DNA of 64,000 bases from Chelonoidis abingdonii. Its lineage: Eukaryota > Chordata > Testudines > Testudinidae. This document shows positions 44,320 through 56,439 of the stretch, one piece after another. The notes beneath the pieces were generated by a model. It did no database searches. It was not told where the DNA came from and saw nothing but the letters and a program-made list of their open reading frames with translations. Position numbers and translations under genes: made by a program. The stretch's first letter is position 1, and each line of letters begins with the position of its first letter. Location of the stretch: assembly GCF_003597395.2 (NCBI RefSeq), contig NC_133769.1:174815521-174879520 (forward strand). Direction: 5' to 3'.

Positions 44320-45500
44320 ATATAGGAACACAGGGATTGTCTTGCTAGCTCAGACCCCAAGTTCATCTAGTTGAGCAGCCTTTCTCTAACAGTGTCCAAC
44401 ACTAGATGTTTCAGAGGAAGCTGTAAGAACCTTGCAGTAGCAGAGGTTGTATAATCTTTCCTTTACCCCCTCTCCCAATCTGGGTCACTAATAGTTAGAG
44501 GTTGGTTTAAGTCCTGAAACATGAAGTTTAATATTCCTCCCCAAATTTGTTGTTAATTATGGTAATGTTTGATATCTTTCTGTCTATCTATCTAGCTACA
44601 ATCCTTTTTTGAATCTAGCTAAGTTCTTGGACTCAATAATTTCCTGTGGCAATGAGCTCCACAATTTATTTCACAAGTTGTGTAAAAAAGCGATGAATAT
44701 CCCCTTGTTCTTGTGAGATGAGACAGGGAGAACTGAAATTCCCAATCTATCTTCTCTAGACCATCATTTTATATACTTTTATTATAACTCCTCTTATTCA
44801 TCTCCTTTCTGAGGTGAACTATCCCAGTCTTTTCAATCTCTCTTCAGAAGAAGATTTATCCATGTCCCTAATCATTTTTTGTGGCTCTTTTCTGATCTCC
44901 CATTTCATTTCTGCATGTTTTATTTTTTTTGAGATGTGGCTAGTACTGCATACAGTATTCCAGATGAGGTAATATCACTGATTTATGTAAAGGCATTATA
45001 ATCTCCACATTTCGTCATCTTATGCCTTATACATCCTAACACCTTGTTTGCTTTTTTTTTTTTTTTTTTTTTAACTGCAGCTGCTCATTGACCAATGGTC
45101 TTCATTGAGCTGTCTATTGTGATGCCTAAGTCACTTTCTTGAGTTGATACGGTTAATTTATATCCTTGATATGTACACAAGGTGACTCAACTTTTCCCTC
45201 CAATGTGTATTATTTTGCATTTACCAATATTGAATATCATTTGCCATCAGGGCCTGCTCCAGGCCCCAGCGTTCCAAGAACGTGCTTGGGGCAGCATGCC
45301 GCGGGGGGTGCTCTGCCGGTTGCTGGGAGGGCAGCAGGCGGTTCCGGTGGACCTCCTGCATGCGTCCCTGTGGAGGGTGCGCTGGTCCCGCCGCTCTGGT
45401 GGACCTCCCACAGGCGTCCCATGCTTGGGGCGGTGAAATGGCTAGAGCCGGCCCTGTTTGCCGTCAAGTCTCCCACTCACTTAGCTTGTTTAGGTCACTC
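44320..45500 (-). mobile_element. Antisense CR1 LINE 3' part with a hAT insertion
   Basis: Starting at 44325 (ataggaacacagggattgtc) the sequence reads as inverted CR1: caatgagctccacaatttat, cttgttcttgtgagatgag, attccagatgaggtaatatc, tttgcatttaccaatattg. The hAT element at 45248-45456 lies within it, and CR1 text continues after it (cttagcttgtttaggtcact). A T21 run at 45052-45072 is internal. Confidence 0.8.
45240..45464. mobile_element. 209-bp GC-rich hAT element inside CR1
   Basis: The element spans 45248-45456. Left end CAGGGCCTGCTCCAGG and inverted right end CAGGGCCGGCTCTAGC. Flanks TTTGCCAT (45240-45247) and TTTGCCGT (45457-45464) match at 7 of 8. The interior shares gtcccgccgctctgg-type and aagaacgtgcttggg phrases with 46319-46592. 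Confidence 0.9.
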
Positions 45501-46120
45501 TGAAGTTCGTCAGAGTTCTCACAGCATGGAAGCATGTAGCACAAAACCTTGAAAGCAGTTTATCGTGTCTCTCCTATGTTCCCCTTGTTTCTAAAGTGTC
45601 ACAGTTCTAATTTGTGGTACAATCCCCCCTTCCAAGGATATGGCACTTCATTATATTATAATAGTCAGTGACTCAACTATAGTTACTTTTTCAACCAACT
45701 TGTCTGCATACTTAGTGCTAAGTCGACAATAGCCTCTCCTCTTATGTGCTCTTAAAACTAACTGTTCCGCAAAATACTTATTAAATTGTCAAGAAATGCC
45801 TTCTGTAAACCTGAAACGTGACCAGTTTTTGTGTGGGTAGCTGAAGTCACCTATTATTACTGCATTATTAGATTTAATTGCCTCTGCTTTGTGGCATTCG
45901 GCACTCAATATCATTTTCCTGATCTAGAGAGTACTACTGTAACACTGCCAGTATCTTTGTATTCTGATGACTTGAGGTTTGTAGCTATATAGATCTGACT
46001 GTATAGGCCTCTCCAGTGAGAAATATTAACTGAGTTGATCCTATGGAATCTTTACAGTATTGTGCTAATACCTCACCTCTATGACAAATTTGAATTACAG
46101 TCCATTTCTGATACAGTGGC
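45500..46120 (-). mobile_element. Possible further antisense LINE sequence
   Basis: Text such as agctgaagtcacctattatt and actgcattattagatttaat reads like an inverted LINE ORF2 upstream region, in line with the CR1 before it. I cannot confirm the family, and part of the expected reverse-transcriptase stretch is missing, so an internal deletion or a second LINE is possible. Confidence 0.35.
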
Positions 46121-46310
46121 AGGCTTCCACATACTGTGCGTTATAACACAAAGCAGCCAGCAGGCTTAACCAGCCACCTTTTCCTGAGAGGAAACCAGCA
46201 CAGCTTCTCAATGCTCTACAGTATTTCCCTGCCCATAGCACAGGGGACATGGCCATGATGCCTCTATACACCAACTATTTCTGACTGCTTAAATGGCCCA
46301 TTTGGATTGT

Positions 46311-46600
46311 GGGAGGTTCAGGGGCGGCTCTAGGCATTTTGCCGCCCCAAGCATGGCAGGCAGGCTGCCTTCGGCGGCTTGCCTGCAGAGGGTCCGCTGG
46401 TCCTGCGGCTCTGGAGGACCTCCCGCAGGTGTCCCTGCGGGAGGTTCTCCAAAGCCGCAGGACCAGCGGACCCTCCGCAGGCAAGCTGCTGAAGGCAGCC
46501 TGCCTGCCACCCTCGCAGCGCTGGCAGAGCACCCCCTGCGGCTTTCTGCCCCAAGAACGTGCTTGGCGTGCTGGGTCCTGGAGCTGCCCCTGAGGAGGCT
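46311..46600. mobile_element. 274-bp palindromic GC-rich hAT element
   Basis: The element spans 46319-46592. Left end CAGGGGCGGCTCTAGG and inverted right end CAGGGGCAGCTCCAGG. Flanks GGGAGGTT and AGGAGGCT match at 6 of 8. The interior is an almost perfect palindrome centred near 46432: gaggacctcccgcagg pairs with cctgcgggaggttctc, and ccgctggtcctgcggc with gccgcaggaccagcgg. Overlapping frames on both strands are products of the palindrome. Confidence 0.87.
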
Positions 46601-46604
46601 AGAT

Positions 46605-47060
46605 CTAGTTTAGAACAGTCCTGAATCTGCTTTAACTTAATCTCAGGACCCAACCAATCTCCACCTGGCCCTGGAATCTAGTGACCACAAATGTGGTGTA
46701 GAACCACTTTTGCCAACTTCCTCATGAGTTTCGTTGAACATGACTTGGATTCAGCTCAGCATCTAGGCCATTGTGAGGTGACCTTGCTGTTTGTTTTCTT
46801 TTCTCCCAAAGTTATTCAGAGGAGTTTCTCCCTTCCAACACCTCGTGCTTTTTCATGAGAAGCCTTGGACTCTTTCTGAGTGCCAGAAGAAGTGCAGAAT
46901 CTTGCTGGTGGTTTGTATTTTGTATGACGACATTGAATAAAAAACAAACAAAAAAAAGCCAACATAGCTTCAATCTTTGCTTGATCTCATTGATTACAGC
47001 AGCAGTGCTTGAGGGGTTGGTTCCACTCTGTTTGTTTCTTGCTTTGTATGTAAAGTTTGG
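46605..47060. other. Unassigned DNA
   Basis: No gene or bounded element recognised. Confidence 0.4.
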
Positions 47061-47064
47061 GTAA

Positions 47065-47140
47065 TATTTTCAAAAGCGCCTATCGCTTTCAAAAATGGGA
47101 CTTAGGCTTCTAAATCACTGAGGTGATTTTGAAGATGTTA
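47065..47140. repeat. Fragment of 'attttcaaaagcgcct' repeat
   Basis: gtaatattttcaaaagcgcc, tttcaaaaatgggacttagg and gaggtgattttgaa belong to the same repeat class as the foldback at 47293-47750. Confidence 0.45.
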
Positions 47141-47381
47141 TCCATTGCGACTAACTGTTTTGTTGACTTTTACTGCACTTTTTACTTCCATCTGTAGTTG
47201 TCTGTGGCTGTGAAGCTTTTATGCCTGGCTGGCTGGCTGGTTCTATTGCTAGCCAATGGCATCTTGTGCATCTAGCTGCAGGTTGGTTTGGGAGTGAGAT
47301 TTTACAATGTGCCTATGTGACTTAGGTGCACAAGTCCACTGAAAGTCTTGGGACTTGTCCTCCTCAAATGCTTGTCTATAG

Positions 47382-47636
47382 AGCTTGTCTAAAGGATCAC
47401 TCAGGAAAAATAATCCAAATTAATTAAAGGTGTGAATTGAAGGGAATTAGTTAAACTTCATCAAACCCTTTTGTGGACACTCCTATTCTTAATAAAACAA
47501 AATCAATTTAAGTCCACTTTAATTCTGAGCAAGAGTGTCCACACATGGGTTTAATGCAGTTTAATTAATCCACTTTACATTCACACCTTTAGTTAATTTG
47601 GATTAATTTTCTCGAGTGTTCTTATGTAGATGAGCC
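47382..47636. mobile_element. Foldback MITE (Harbinger-type tips)
   Basis: The left arm agcttgtctaaagg, then aataatccaaattaattaaa and ggtgtgaatt; the inverted right arm ggctcatctacata, then ttaatccaaattaactaaag and gtgtgaat. Arms are complementary for about 55 bp. Tips resemble GGGCTTGTCTAC. The 3-bp duplication is not certain. Confidence 0.65.
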
Positions 47637-47731
47637 TCTAGGTCAGGGATTGGCAATTTTTGGCACACGACCTGCAGGGGTAAGTCCCCTGGCGGGCTGC
47701 CGGCCAAAGGTTGCCGATCCCTGCTCTAGGT
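47636..47731. mobile_element. 80-bp hAT MITE, perfect 8-bp TSD
   Basis: The element spans 47644-47723, between identical CTCTAGGT copies at 47636-47643 and 47724-47731. Left end CAGGGATTGGCAATTTTTGG and inverted right end CAGGGATCGGCAACCTTTGG. The tips match those of 57408-58791, so this looks like a drastic internal-deletion derivative of the same family. Confidence 0.93.
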
Positions 47732-47759
47732 GCTTTTGAAAATCTCACTTTTCATCTAT

Positions 47760-48840
47760 TCTTTTCAATAGTTGGCATATTTTCTTTTTGGATTTTGATC
47801 CAGTCAGTTTTTTTAGCTAGAATTGTTTGTCTCACGCTGTTCGATGTCAGTGCTCTTAAAATCTCAGAGCAATATCAGGTGGGAGTAGAAAGTGTTTGCG
47901 GTAATTCTGTTTAGAGTCCCTCAGTGTTTTGGGATGGAGGATAATATGTGTTGCTTAGATTGGAAGAGTGCCAGAAACAGAATATATTTTTTGTATATTG
48001 ATTAGCAGAGGGAATAGTCACTCAGATGACAAGCCTGTCACTGAGATTTGATTTTTGGTTGAGCTGGGATTTGCTTTGCATAATCACCTAAATTGTTTTA
48101 AATGCCACAGAAAGGCATCAAATCCTGTCACCAAGATAGCTTTACGGTCTTCTTTTGCACTGCATTTATGAATCTGAAAGTTAGTTATTTCAGTCAAATC
48201 TGTGCTTCTTTAGCCTGTTAGCCCTCTTGCTTCATCTTATGTATATAGGCAGAGATCAGGTACATTTGTCTATAAGTCTTTCAAGGTGAGATGAATTGAC
48301 AGTATCTTTTTAAAACTTAAAATGCACCTGGGTGTCACTTTCTCATCCAGTTTCCAGGTCATTCGGGGGGGTGGGAGAGAGGAAATCAGAATGTACTGCA
48401 CCTATGTTGGTATTTTACTGGGATGCTAAAAACATTTTTAGAGCTTCCCTTTGAACTATAGTCATTTGGTATGTGGCTTTTGTTTTGGATTGTGAAAAGT
48501 TGCAGGGGTCTCTGATGAATATTTCACAGCTGAGAATTAATACAGCAATCAGTTCTTTTAAGCAGAGACATGTAAGGCTGTAAATTGCAAGAGCAAAATG
48601 GGGTCTCCCATGAGACAGTGATGTTCTGGGGAGGGAGAGGGAGCCATGCACTGCTTGGTTGGTGGTGCTTGCATGGTAATGCCTGGAAGTGGTTTGCTTT
48701 TGAAAGATATATTGTGCCTGCTGGCACAGGAAAGAAGCGTGCTATATCACTGAAATGGGGTAGTTAGCACTGCCCATTACCTCTCTGTATTTCCAGCTGG
48801 CAAGGCACCCCTGCCCCATACGTAACAGTAATACTCAGCT
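47760..48840. other. Unassigned DNA
   Basis: No gene or bounded element recognised. Confidence 0.4.
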
Positions 48841-48924
48841 GGCCTGACCAGCTCAATGCACATCACACACTGTTGTCATGATATTTATTTAAAAGGTGTC
48901 TGAAACCTAACAACATGCTGGTCA

Positions 48925-48951
48925 TTGGGGTAGACTTGGGACTGGAGGGTC
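48925..48951 (+). repeat. 27-bp direct repeat, copy 1
   Basis: Begins ttggggtagac and ends ggagggtc; identical to 49632-49658, 707 bp downstream. Confidence 0.9.
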
Positions 48952-49631
48952 ACTGGGAAATGCATGTAATGACACAGTTTGTGAGATTATGGATACTCTC
49001 TCATATTATGTTTTGGAGTTGGTAAACAGACCAAGGAGAAAAAACACATATTTTTCCAGACAAAGGAGAATAGCCAACACTTTGTGGACTCAATCGCAAA
49101 TCAAGCCAGATGTGCCTGAGGACAATGGACTCATCATTTACATTGGGGATCACAGCAAGATTATTTGTGTTGTAATATCACAGAAGATTGCAAAAATTAA
49201 TGTGGTGTTGGCTCTGTGGTGGACCTAGAAAGCTGAGCCCGCTAAAGGGCTTCCTGACTTTGAAAAAAGAAAGATAAACTTTGAGGACATACAGAACTGA
49301 AAAACTTTGGGAGTGTCCATCCCGTAGGGGATAAAGGGGAAGCAGCACTCTTTTGGACCATGAAAAGTGGATCCTCTTGTCCCAAGAGGCAAGAGTAGCT
49401 GGAAATTAACTATAGGTGAGAAACCTGCTCAGGCAAAGATTGTACCTTGCTGAGATTAAGTGTTAGTCCCTAGGAAGTGGGTTTGGTTTTTCATGCTATA
49501 TATTAAACTGAAGGTTAAAATCTTCAGGCAAACTAGCAGACTGGCATGTGTTCTGTCTCTTTGCAGGCAGCAACCATGATACTTTTTGTGTGGCCCCAGT
49601 GAGAGGGACTGGACACTGCCAGAGAGACAGT

Positions 49632-49658
49632 TTGGGGTAGACTTGGGACTGGAGGGTC
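49632..49658 (+). repeat. 27-bp direct repeat, copy 2
   Basis: Exact partner of 48925-48951; similarity stops at once on both sides. Confidence 0.9.
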
Positions 49659-49664
49659 TATTGG

Positions 49665-51950
49665 GGTCATGCTGCAAGGAGTAACCAGGCGGCTGGAAGC
49701 CAGGGTGAAACCATTGCACTGGGAGCAGGCTGCTGGTGTCAGGGCTCTGAGATAAAGCAACCCAGCACAGAAGCACCCAGGGTAACAGGGCAGGAAGTGA
49801 CAGAATCCCTTACTGATCTGAGTGAAGTCCCATAGCATCACAGAAGGGTCTAGTCACACCTAAGCTCTGACCAGGCATGGCTTCTCTGAGGCTTCTAACA
49901 CTGCACAAAATAAATGCAGGAATGGTTTGGCTCTCCTTGCTGCCCTGCACGCAAATTCTGGCTTCCTGGGTCCTCTCCCTCTCTACTACACTCATGCAGG
50001 GTCAGATGTAATTTTTTCCCTAAGGAAAAGTGGATCTGTCCATCTTCTGCTATTGAGCTTCCCTGGATTTTCCTGCAACAATTAGGGGCAAAACTATCTT
50101 GGATGGAGGTGGGATCATTGAGGGCAACCAAAGAAGGGGGTCACAGGTGGCTTTGTAGACTTGGTGTTACCTGTGACTGCTCAGAGGGATTCTTCAGTGG
50201 CAGTTAAGGCTTTTTTGTGAGGTGGGGGGTAGACTGCTGATTTTTTTGTATTCTTTTTGCTTTCATTGTATTTTTTCCCTTAGGCTGCTGAAAAGTCCCT
50301 TTTATTTTTTTATTGTTTATTGTAGTTTAGCAATGTTTGTTTCTCTAACTTATGGTGAGACGAATGCCTCAGTGAGAATGTGAGGTTAAGGGGCTTGATG
50401 CAGTTGGTGATAAAGTGGAACATCCTGACAGAGTTTTCCCTGGACTAATTTGCTTTACATTTTATGTTGCATAGGCCCTTCAGGGGAAGCTTATGTTGGA
50501 TGATCTAACAGTGATCCTATGGGGGAGACCCAGGTTTTTAGTATTCCAGTGTAAATGATGAATTAATTGGCAGATGAACTGTGTGGGGAAGTTTTGGATG
50601 TCCCATGAGAGAGTCTTGCACTTGCTTCATAGGTCCCCTGTTGTGACCATCCCAGTCAGGTTCACCAAAGGATATTTGACTTCTTCAAGCCAGTGTTACT
50701 GCTCTGGCTATGCCAGACCTATGGTCAGTAGGACTGTGCTCTTTGATTCTTGATTCTGGACTCAATATTCATCAGATAAAACTTGCTGATTGATGAAATG
50801 GCCATTTTTAGGCCTGCTTTTGATAGACAGAGATTGCACAGATGTGCCCATCACTAGAGGTGAGTTCATCTTTACATGCATATATGTTTGTGCCCCAGGA
50901 GCAGGGTTTTGTTGATTGGCCATCTGGACACTCAAAAAGAGTACTGTAAGTTGTTCTCTAGATGGATGGAGAGGCTGTTTCACAAAGGATTGAAGTTGTG
51001 AGTGGCTGAAACTTCCATTTAAATATGTGTATGTGAGCCCATACATTTATCACTGACAGGTGTGGATTTCTTTCAGAGCACTGAGACCTTTCTAGCTGAG
51101 GTGCTTGTTGTTGTTTTATGGTCTATCTCCAGCCTCATACGTCTCCTCAAATAATCTTTTACAGAATATCAGCAGCTAACTTAAAATGATTCATCAGGTG
51201 AATGTGAATTTGCAGTGGTTGATGGCCCAGAGAATGTGGAATGGGCTACCAGTGAAAGTTATTTTCAAAGTTTAATCTGTATCTTGTTGCATTTTTATAG
51301 AGCTAGTTTGCAGCCAAAAATTATGGCTTAATTAAAAACAATTTTTTTCATGTGGAAAATGTTGACAAAAATGTTTATAAAAAATTAGAAACCAAAATAT
51401 TAGTGTAATTTGAAATTGATTTTTTTGTTTTTCATAAACCAAAACATTTTTGAAATGATGAATATATCTTCCCTTCTCCTCCCACACACCTTTTGCCACA
51501 CTATGCAGTATAATGAAAGATGTCTAGGTCTTCTCCCACACACCTTTTCCTTTTTCCTCTTTCACATTTCAAAACCACTCCAACTCTGGAAAAGAGGGAA
51601 TAACAAAAGGAAAAATGAAAGAGAAAAAATCTGGAGGGAAACATAGACGTTTATTCTATTGCATAAGGGAGCCAGAAGGGGGAAGAAATGGGAAAAACAC
51701 TAATAACTTAAAACAAAAATTTAAGATTCAAATAAAAATGAAATTTTGATTCAAACTGAGATACTCCCACAAAAAATCAAAAAACTTTGATTGAAAAAAA
51801 ACTTGAAAAAAGTATATATTTTCAAGCAACTCTGCACTTTTAGTTATTCAGTACTCTGAATAATTTTGTAGGAAGGCACCAATAAATGCTATTATTATTA
51901 GTAATAATAGTGAATGCCAGTGAAAATGGGGCAGGATCTGAGACTAAAAT
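49665..51950. other. Unassigned DNA
   Basis: No gene recognised. 51290-51800 is rich in A and T runs of the kind seen at 1880-2115, and cacacaccttttgcc / cacacaccttttcc is repeated near 51483 and 51537. Confidence 0.4.
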
Positions 51951-51959
51951 AGGGAAAGG

Positions 51960-53500
51960 ACAAGTTAATTACTTGGACAACTTAGATGCCTTCAAGTAGG
52001 CAGGGTCTGATATAATACATCTTAGAACACTCAAGGAGCTGACTGAGGAGACATCAGAGCCATTAGCAATTATCTTCAAAAACTCATGGAAAATTGGAGA
52101 GATTCCATAGGACAGAAAGAAGGAAAATGTCCTAATCTATAAAAAGGGGAATAAGGACCACCTCAGGAATTACAGACCAGTCAGTTTAATTTCAGAATTG
52201 GGGAAGTTAATAGAGCAAATAATCAAGCAATGAATTTGCAAACACCTAGAATAAAATAAAGTGATAAATACAGTCAGCATAGATTTGTCAAGAACAGATT
52301 GTGTCAGACTAACCTAATAGCTTTCTTTGGTAGGATAGCAAGTCTTGTGGATGTGGGGGAAGTGTTAGATATGGTATATCTTGACTTTAGTAGGACTTTT
52401 GATGCTGTGTTGCAGGTCCTTCTCATAAACAATTAGGGAAATACAATCTAGATGTAGCTACTAGATGGCGGGTGCATAACTGGTTGGAAAACTGTTCCAA
52501 GAGAGTAGTTAGCAGTGGTTCACAGTCAAGCTGGAAGGGCATATTGGGTAGGGTCCTGAAGGGATACGTTCTGAGTCTGGTTCCATTCAATATCTTCATC
52601 AGTGATTTAGATGATGGCATAGAGAGTAAACATAAAGTTTGAAGATGATATCAAGCTGGGAGGGGTTGCAAGTGCTTTGGAGGATAGGATATTAAAATTC
52701 AAAGTGATCTGGACAAACTGGAGAAATGGTCTGAAGTAAATAGAATGAAATCCAATAAGGGCAAATGCAAAGTACTCCATTTAGGAAGGAACAATCAGTT
52801 GCACACATACAAAATGGGAAATGACTGCCTAGGAAGGAGTACTGCAGATAGGGACATGGGGGTCAGAGTGGATCACAAGCTAAATATGAGTCAACAATGT
52901 AACACTGTTGCAAAAAATGTGAACATAATCCTGGGATGGATTAGCCGGAGTCTTGTATGCAAGACACAAGTAATTTTTGCATTCTACTGATAAAGCCTCA
53001 GCTAGAATATTGTGTCCAATTCTCAGTGCCACATTCCAGGAAGAATGTGGAAAAGCTGGAAAAAGTCCAGAGGACAGCAACAAAAATGCTTAACAGTGAA
53101 GAAAACATGACCTATGAGGAAATCTTGAAAAAACTGAAGAGAAGACCGAGAGAGTACATGATAAGTTTTCAAGTGCATAAAAGGTTGTTTCAAGGAGCAG
53201 AGAGGTAAACTGTTCTCTCCTTAATCTCTGAGGAAAGCAAGAAGTAATGGGTTTAAATTGCAACAGTGGAAGGTTAGGTTGGATATTAGGAAAACTTTTT
53301 AACTGTCTGGGTACTTAAGCACTGGAACAAATTGCCTAGGGAGGATGTGGAATCTCCATCATTGGAAGTTTTTAAGAACAGTTTAGACATATACCTGCCA
53401 GGAGTGATCTAGTTATTACGTAGTCCTTCCTTGAGTGCAAAGGACTGGACTAGATTACCGCTCGAGGTCCCTTCCAGTCCTACGATTCTGATTCTATTAA
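51960..53500 (+). mobile_element. CR1 LINE 3' half, sense, with RT relics
   Basis: About 1.5 kb of CR1 ORF2 and 3' end. Recognisable translated blocks are LRNYRPVSLI-type sequence near 52160-52185, YLDFSRTFDAV near 52376, and the motif C region, which reads FEDDIKLG (52635-52658) where FADD is expected. Near 52800-52990 the frame continues as MGNDCLGRSTADRDMGVRVD, then PQLEYCVQFSVPHSRKNVEK and KVQRTATKML. The end is the tail ctacgattctgattctatt at about 53498. Many stops and frame changes show that it is dead. Confidence 0.9.
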
Positions 53501-53504
53501 CAAA

Positions 53505-55585
53505 TACCTTACTATCTGCATATGCTCTGGTGTACATAATTATGCATACAGTATGGTGTAGGATCCAGTATGTAATGTGTTATGGTATCCAGTGTGTTGT
53601 CGCAAGACATTGTGCTGCTGGAGGTGTTTTGTGGGTGACATGTAAACTAAAATTCTGACCACCTGTGGTTTTTCTTGTGGCACTTTCAACAAAATGTGAG
53701 TCCCAAAGTCCTGACCATGTTACAGCTTGACTATTTACGTTCAGCTCCCTGCAATTTCCCATGGAAATTCTTCACTTTCTGTTCTAAATTAATGTGCAAT
53801 ACTGCTGTTATACAACTGCCACATTTCTTCTCTTATTTGCAAGGTCGGTGTAATGAGCCCAAATATCTTGTAACCTTTGCAAAATACTTTGGGAATCCTT
53901 GAGAAACCAAGGCAGTACCTAAATGTAATTAACTATTAATCATAATTACAATTTAATTTTATGATGCTTTTATGCATTCGATTGAAGTGGTTAATAGTAT
54001 CTTGCATAATGAGAACCCATATACAGTAGCACAAAAAATTCCTTTTTTCCTGGGAGTATGTGTGTATAATAAGTGCATGCACATCCTCTCTCTTAGGTAT
54101 TGCCCCTATTATTGGTAGAAAGAAGTTTTTAATTAGTTAGCCTATTACAAAATTAAGAGGTTTTCTCAAGGGTGTTCTTAGTGTATGAAAATCATGAGTC
54201 AGGGCCCTTCCCTCCCACATCCCCCTCCTCAAAACAAAGAAGAGAAGTTATTTAAAAATCATGAGATTCTTTTTAAAAGTATTTTTTTATTCTTTTTATT
54301 TGTCTGCTTGTTTTTGAGCCTTTAGACTTCATATTTTCAGGTTATTTTCTGCAATTAGGAGGGCTATAAACTTATGGTTTGGGTTTTTTTTTTTTACAAA
54401 AGCTGAGATTCTCACATAGGTACATGACTCACCATTTACTAATAATGAAAACACCAAATCTCTTTGTCTGTAATAAAATTATGAATTAGTAACTCTGTGT
54501 TCCATACAAATCAGTGGTATTCAACCTTTTCATCCTGAGGATCAATTTTTTATTGCCAAAAGAACAAGTAGTCCTGTTATGACCTCTGGGCTTTATCCTG
54601 CTCCCCTTCAAGTCAGTGGTGCAAGATCATACCACGTATTTGCTGCTCCTTTCCATTCTTATGTAGAATGCAGCTTGGCTAGATTTGGGAATCTGGCCCC
54701 TTTGAAGCTTGAAAAACTTTATTTTTCATTCTAACAAGCCTGAGTAAGCATGAATTCTCAAAGATGTAAATATGACCAAAGGATTCGTTTTCCTTCTGAG
54801 AGCTGAATCCAAGATATCTACAGCAAGTGCTTTAAAAGGTTGGTGTACAAAACATCATTTGTCAGTAGAAGAAACAAATTGATCCTCAATCAGCTACAGT
54901 GTATGTCATAGCTCTGATGTGGGAATGCTTTATATCAGCTCTCGTGAAATTTGTCTTGAAAGAATCCTTAGCATACAATCTGGTAGGTTCCTCCCTCCAC
55001 TCATTGACAATGTGTTTGGTCATATAACTGTGTGTGTACACAATATATGTGCCAAATTATGGCCCACCCTGAGTGGGTTTACCAGTGGAGAGAAAGGCAC
55101 AAAGATTCACAGAACTTCTGACCCAGCAGCATATCCCCAGCAGGCAAATATAATTTTGCTCCAAGCACTGGCGAGAAAAAAGATTTTATTTGTAGAGAGA
55201 AATTTGTTCAATATCCCAGATTCTATCTCACATAATTGGATGCAGTCTGGCTAGATTATTATCCATATGTAGATGGTACCAAGAATCCCATTAAAAGTCA
55301 ATATTTGCCAATAATTAGTGCAGCAGTGTTGTTTTGTATTCCATGTATAAGTAAAATGGTAGTATTTAAAGGCCACACTCTGCCATTCTTACCCACATTG
55401 AGTAGTACCAAGCTTTATGAGTAGTTCCATTGGAATCAATGGGTCTACTTCAGAAAAAGGTACTACTGAATCTTAGTTGGTAGAACCAATCATAATATAC
55501 TTTTATGTGATAACTGGTGGCAAATGCTTACTTTTAAATTGAAGACTCTGCTAACCTCAGAACTAAACGAGATACTTAATCCAGT
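53505..55585. other. Unassigned DNA
   Basis: No gene recognised. A hAT-like left tip (cagtggtattcaacctttt, 54513) lacks a right partner. A T/A-rich stretch lies at 54280-54400. Confidence 0.4.
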
Positions 55586-56439
55586 TCATATAGAGATCAT
55601 AGAACTGGAAGGAACTTCAAGAGGTCATCCAGTCCAGTACCCTGCGCTCTTGGCAGGACTAAGTATTATCTAGACCAACTGTAACAGGTGTTTGTCTAAC
55701 CTGCTCTTAAAAATCTCCAATGATGCAGATTCCACAACCTCCCTAGGCAATTTTTTCCAATGCTTAACCATCCTGACAGTTAGGAAGTTTTTCCTAATGT
55801 CCAACCTAAACTGCCCTTGCTTCAGTTTAAGCCCATTGCTTCTTGTTGTATTTTCAGAGGTTAAAGAGAACAATTTTTCCCATTCTTCTAGTAACAACCT
55901 TTTATGCACTTGAAAACTGTTATCGTGTCCTCTCACTCTTCTCTTCTCCAGATTAAACAAACCCATTTTTTTCATTCTTCTTCATAAGCCATGGTTTTTA
56001 GGTCTTTAATAATTTTTGTTGCTCTCTTTGGACTTTTACCAATTTGTCCACATCTTTCCTGAAATGTGCACCCAGAACTGGACACAATACTCCAGATGAG
56101 GCCTAATCAGTGCAAAGTATAGCAGAAGAATTATTTCTTGTGTCTTACTTACAACGTTCCTGCTAATACATCCCAGAATGATGCTTGCTTTTTTTGCAAC
56201 AGCGTTACACTGTTGACTCATATTTAGCTTGTGATCTACTCTGACCCACGCATCCCTATCTGCAGTACTCCTTCCTAGGCAGTCATTTCCCATTTTGTAT
56301 GTGTGCAACTAACTGTTCCTTCCTAAGTGAAGTACTTTGCATTTGTCCTTATTGAATTTCATCCTGTGTACTTCAGACTATTCTTCCAGTTTGTCCAGAT
56401 CATTTTGAATTTTAATCCTGTCCCCCAAAGCACTTGCAA

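Larger units (their letters stand above)
47293..47750. mobile_element. Foldback repeat interrupted by two MITEs
   Basis: The left end agtgagattttacaatgtgc and the inverted right end aagtgagattttcaaaagca match at most positions. Between them sit a Harbinger-type foldback (about 47382-47636) and an 80-bp hAT element (47644-47723). Removing both leaves a short palindromic repeat. Confidence 0.6.
48850..49660 (+). mobile_element. LTR-retroelement-like relic with 27-bp direct repeat
   Basis: Phrases such as tgtcatgatatttatttaaa, ggtgagaaacctgctcaggc and aagattgtaccttgctgaga resemble an LTR family I recall from turtle sequence, so this is probably an endogenous retroelement fragment. No gag, pol or env frame is seen. 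A 27-bp stretch at 48925-48951 recurs exactly at 49632-49658. Boundaries are not fixed. Confidence 0.45.

Noticed and set aside
46275..46653. Several 70-107-codon frames with proline- and alanine-rich products
   Set aside because: Products of the palindromic GC-rich hAT element at 46319-46592.
54513..54531. hAT-like tip CAGTGGTATTCAACC
   Set aside because: No inverted right tip or 8-bp duplication was found within several kb; recorded only as a possible truncated element.
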